Source: Porphyrobacter sp. UBA7686 (GTDB taxonomy: Bacteria > Pseudomonadota > Alphaproteobacteria > Sphingomonadales > Sphingomonadaceae). Taken from it: a DNA stretch of 7,346 nucleotides. The first letter of the stretch is position 1; each line of letters begins with the position of its first letter. Position numbers and translations under genes: made by a program. Positions 4,726 to 7,346 of this stretch are shown here, one piece after another. Location of the stretch: positions 1 through 7,346 of the forward strand of contig DLGU01000106.1 of the NCBI GenBank assembly GCA_002482865.1, written 5' to 3'. The notes below the pieces were generated by a model. It did no database searches. It saw only the letters and a program-made list of their open reading frames with translations, and had not been told where the DNA came from.

Positions 4726-6687
4726 GTGAAAAATTTGAAATTGTTGTGCAGCGTCGCTGGGGCGGCGCTGGTTTGGGCTGTGCCGGTTGCGGCGCAGGAG
4801 GACGGCAAAACGCTGGGTCAGTGCTACGTGACGGGCGACGAGATGAGCGAGCAATATCTTTGCTATCCCGGCGAGGACATTCTCGTCTCCGCCAGCCGCG
4901 ATGACGATCTGCTGCTGAAGCAATATACGGGCTCTGCGCTGGTCATTACCGCCGAGCAACTTGAACAGCGCCAGACCCGCGACATTGCCGATATCCTGCG
5001 CGATGTTCCTGGCGTCGCCGTCGCTGGCATTGCAGGCCAGACCCAGATCCGCCTGCGCGGCTCGGAAGCCAATCACGTGCTGGTGCTGGTCGACGGGATT
5101 GAGGTTTCCGATCCCTACGCGGGCGAGTTCGACATTGGCACCTTGCAAGCTGAGCCCGGCGCGCGGGTTGAGGTGCTGCGCGGGCCGCAATCGGCGCTCT
5201 ACGGGCCGGATGCGATCGGCGGCGTGGTGGCCTATGAAAGCGCCAGTGGGCGGAGCCAACCCGGCTTTGCAGCACGGATCGAGGGCGGCACCCAAGGCAC
5301 GGTCAACGGCGCGCTGCGCTATGGCGCGGCGGGCGACAGCTGGGACGCGGCGCTTTCTGCCGTGGCAGTGAGCACCGACGGTCAGCCCAATGCGCGGGGC
5401 GGCACCCGTGATATCGGGCGCGACAGCTACACTGTCTCGGGCAAGGGCAGCGTTGAGGTCGCCGAAGGCATCGTTCTGCGCGCCGCCGCCCGCTTTATCC
5501 GCACCGAAGGACAGACCAACGATGGCGACTTCGACAGCGTCAGCCCGACCTTCGGTTTCACCATCGACAGTCCCGGGGTGACGTTCACCAACGAGGCCGT
5601 TTACGCGCTCATTGGCGCGCGGGCCGAGATGCTGGACGGGCGCTGGACGCATGATCTGTCCGCCCAAGTGGCCGAAGTCGACCGCGAAACGGACAGCCCC
5701 TTCGGCCTCACCTCGGCCAGCGAAGGCGACCGGGTCAAGGCGTCCTATGTCACGGCGTTCAAGCTGGCGGACGAGCACAACTTCACTTTCGCCGCCGATT
5801 GGGAACGCGAAAGCTTCCGCAATGCCTTGGCGGCAAGTGGCGGTTTCACCGGGCGGCGGGCCGTTGAGCAGACCGGCTTCGTGGGCGAATACCGCTATGC
5901 CGGCGCGGCGTTCGACCTGTCGGCCGCGCTGCGTCACGACATCAACGACCGCTTCGCCGATGCGACCACCTTTCGCGTCGGCGCAGGCTACCGCGTCACC
6001 GAAAGCACCCGATTGCGGGCGGCGGGGGGCAGCGGGGTCAAGAACCCCGGCTTCTTCGAACTGTTCGGCTTTGTCGATGGGCGCTTCATCGGCAATGATG
6101 CCCTGCGCCCGGAAAAGTCGACCGGGTGGGAAGTGGGCCTCGATCAGGACCTCGGCGATTCCGCGCGGGTTTCGGTGACCTACTTCGACAGCGAGCTGGA
6201 AGGCGAAATCTTCACCACCTTCCCGCCGCCCAACTTCATCGCCACCCCGGCCAACCGCACCACCGTCAGCCAGCAGCGCGGGGTTGAAGTGTCGCTCAAT
6301 GCCCGGCTGGCCGCGCAATGGAGCCTCGATGCGGCCTATTCCTATCTCGATGCCGAGGAAAACGGGGTCGAGGAGGTCCGCCGCCCGCAGCACATCGCCA
6401 GCGCGGCGCTGACCTGGACCGCGCCAGGCGATGCCGCTTCGGCAACGCTGGTGGTGCGCCACAATGGCGCGACACCCGATGTGGCTTTCACCGATCCGAG
6501 CTTCGTGCCGGTGCGCGTAAATCTTGATGATTACACCCTCGTCAACGTCAACGCCCGGGTGCGGCTGACCGATCAGCTGAGTGCCTTCGCCCGCGTCGAT
6601 AACCTGCTGGACGAACGCTACGAGCAGGTGTTCAGCTTCGTCTCTCCGGGGCGGTCTGCAGTGGTCGGCGTGGAGGCGCGGTTCTAG
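4726..6687 (+). CDS. btuB: TonB-dependent vitamin B12 receptor (BtuB-like)
   Basis: An outer-membrane receptor of 653 residues that probably imports cobalamin using TonB energy. The start is GTG, with ribosome binding site GGGAGG at 4715-4720. Residues 1-23 form a signal peptide (cleavage likely after VPVAA). DILVSASR at 51-58 is a TonB box, comparable to DTLVVTA in BtuB. The plug domain (about 65-170) carries LRGSEANHVLVLVDG (110-124) and VEVLRGPQSALYGPDAIGGV (148-167). The remainder is the beta barrel, with VDNLLDERYEQ near the end and a terminal Phe, the usual outer-membrane assembly signal. E. coli BtuB is slightly shorter (about 614 residues including the signal). The extra length includes a segment between signal peptide and TonB box holding Cys33 and Cys46. 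The B12 riboswitch upstream supports the substrate; another corrinoid is possible. No btuF or btuCD genes are in the window. Confidence 0.85.
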   Translation: MKNLKLLCSVAGAALVWAVPVAAQEDGKTLGQCYVTGDEMSEQYLCYPGEDILVSASRDDDLLLKQYTGSALVITAEQLEQRQTRDIADILRDVPGVAVAGIAGQTQIRLRGSEANHVLVLVDGIEVSDPYAGEFDIGTLQAEPGARVEVLRGPQSALYGPDAIGGVVAYESASGRSQPGFAARIEGGTQGTVNGALRYGAAGDSWDAALSAVAVSTDGQPNARGGTRDIGRDSYTVSGKGSVEVAEGIVLRAAARFIRTEGQTNDGDFDSVSPTFGFTIDSPGVTFTNEAVYALIGARAEMLDGRWTHDLSAQVAEVDRETDSPFGLTSASEGDRVKASYVTAFKLADEHNFTFAADWERESFRNALAASGGFTGRRAVEQTGFVGEYRYAGAAFDLSAALRHDINDRFADATTFRVGAGYRVTESTRLRAAGGSGVKNPGFFELFGFVDGRFIGNDALRPEKSTGWEVGLDQDLGDSARVSVTYFDSELEGEIFTTFPPPNFIATPANRTTVSQQRGVEVSLNARLAAQWSLDAAYSYLDAEENGVEEVRRPQHIASAALTWTAPGDAASATLVVRHNGATPDVAFTDPSFVPVRVNLDDYTLVNVNARVRLTDQLSAFARVDNLLDERYEQVFSFVSPGRSAVVGVEARF

Positions 6688-6699
6688 AATGGTTTGTGA

Positions 6700-6760
6700 G
6701 CTCCCGCGTAGGCGGGAGCCTCGTTCTGTGTTGCACGAGGTCCCCGCCTGCGCGGGGACT
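6700..6760. repeat. three-hairpin intergenic repeat
   Basis: Three inverted repeats are packed end to end. GCTCCCGC/GCGGGAGC has a GTAG loop (6700-6719). CCTCGT/ACGAGG encloses ten bases (6719-6740). GTCCCCGC/GCGGGGAC has a CTGC loop (6740-6759). The two outer hairpins are similar in sequence and loop size, like a REP doublet. Elements of this kind are common between genes in sphingomonads. It lies 12 bases after the receptor stop codon and may also serve as its transcript end, though no T-run follows. Confidence 0.7.
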
Positions 6761-6816
6761 CACACTAGATTGCCATTCCCCTCGCAATCGCAGCAAAAAT
6801 TGCCTATGCGCCCGCG

Positions 6817-7346
6817 ATGCATTTTCTCGACCAAGCCAAGATCTATGTGAAGTCCGGCGGAGGTGGCCCCGGGGCCGTCTCGTTCCGGCGTGAGATGTAC
6901 GTCGAATATGGCGGCCCTGACGGCGGAAACGGTGGGAAGGGCGGCGATATCGTGTTCGAAGCCGTCGCCGGCCTCAACACGCTGATCGACTTCCGCTATT
7001 CGCAGCACTTCAAAGCGCCGCGCGGCGGCCACGGTATGGGCAAGGACCGCACGGGTGCCAGCGCCAAGCCGCTCGTCATCAAGGTGCCGGTTGGCACGCA
7101 GATCCTCTCCGAAGACAAGGACGAGGTGCTCGCCGACTTCACGCAGGTCGGTCAGCGCGTCGTCTTCCTCGAAGGGGGGATCGGCGGACGCGGGAATGCC
7201 AGCTACAAAACCTCCACCAACCGCGCCCCGCGTCAGCACCAGGACGGGATACCGGGTCAGGAAGCCTGGGTTTGGCTGCGGCTGAAGCTGCTCGCCGACG
7301 TGGGTCTGGTTGGCCTGCCCAATGCGGGCAAGTCGACCTTCATCAA
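6817..7346 (+). CDS. obgE: GTPase ObgE/CgtA (3' end outside window)
   Basis: The first 176 residues of the conserved Obg GTPase, which associates with the 50S ribosomal subunit and links ribosome maturation to growth and stress control. The N-terminal Obg fold (1-158) shows its glycine-rich signature: [20 protein letters not shown] (3-22), [13 protein letters not shown] (32-44), then [12 protein letters not shown] (70-81) and [11 protein letters not shown] (120-130). The GTPase domain begins at about 159 and the window ends inside its G1 motif GLPNAGKST (166-174). ATG 6817 is set by the conserved MxFLDQ start. There is no Shine-Dalgarno sequence before it, and an out-of-frame ATG sits at 6806. 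Alphaproteobacterial obgE is often followed by proB, which cannot be seen here. Confidence 0.97.
   Translation, partial: MHFLDQAKIYVKSGGGGPGAVSFRREMYVEYGGPDGGNGGKGGDIVFEAVAGLNTLIDFRYSQHFKAPRGGHGMGKDRTGASAKPLVIKVPVGTQILSEDKDEVLADFTQVGQRVVFLEGGIGGRGNASYKTSTNRAPRQHQDGIPGQEAWVWLRLKLLADVGLVGLPNAGKSTFI

Noticed and set aside
4701..4904. Small open frame from ATG 4701 overlapping the receptor start
   Set aside because: It is out of frame with the receptor, has no ribosome binding site, and gives an Arg/Gly-rich product with no family likeness.
4699..6462. 587-codon open frame on the minus strand opposite the receptor gene
   Set aside because: It mirrors the codon pattern of the well-supported TonB receptor and shows no recognisable domain or ribosome binding site.

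Overview
The window is GC-rich, gene-dense chromosomal DNA from an alphaproteobacterium, most likely a sphingomonad of the Erythrobacter/Porphyrobacter/Sphingomonas type. Three things point there: the proteins resemble that group, the intergenic repeats contain the TTCGACAGGCTCAGGGCGAA word that is abundant in those genomes, and short GC hairpin repeats separate the genes. All protein genes lie on the + strand. Nothing indicates a plasmid, phage, insertion sequence or CRISPR array.

Layout. Positions 2-448 are the C-terminal end of a SPOR-domain (peptidoglycan-binding) protein. Positions 449-622 form a spacer with three 11-bp tandem repeats and a 17-bp dyad. A YbjN-family gene follows (623-1114), then an inverted pair of sphingomonad repeat sequences (1123-1215) that reaches almost to the start of proC (1226-2026, pyrroline-5-carboxylate reductase). 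A Bax inhibitor-1/YccA family membrane protein (2168-2914) is preceded by a heat-shock (RpoH)-like promoter and a leader hairpin, and followed by a good intrinsic terminator (2961-3000). Next is an unrecognised lipoprotein with an 11-proline run (3106-4035), then tRNA-Ala(CGC) at 4154-4229 with a hairpin touching its CCA end.

Positions 4230-4725 contain no gene. They hold GC-rich hairpins, a candidate promoter with an internal dyad, and a cobalamin riboswitch with a possible expression platform. The riboswitch precedes a BtuB-like TonB-dependent receptor (4726-6687), making a self-contained B12-responsive uptake unit. A three-hairpin repeat (6700-6760) separates it from obgE, which runs off the right edge at its G1 motif.

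How it fits together. Most genes look like independent housekeeping units separated by their own signals: cell envelope (SPOR protein, lipoprotein, BI-1 protein), proline synthesis, translation (tRNA, ObgE) and vitamin B12 import. I did not find an obviously new multi-gene system. The most worthwhile leads are regulatory: the RpoH-like promoter of the BI-1 gene, the riboswitch platform with a possible anti-aptamer pairing, the phased repeats upstream of the YbjN gene, and the uncharacterised poly-proline lipoprotein.
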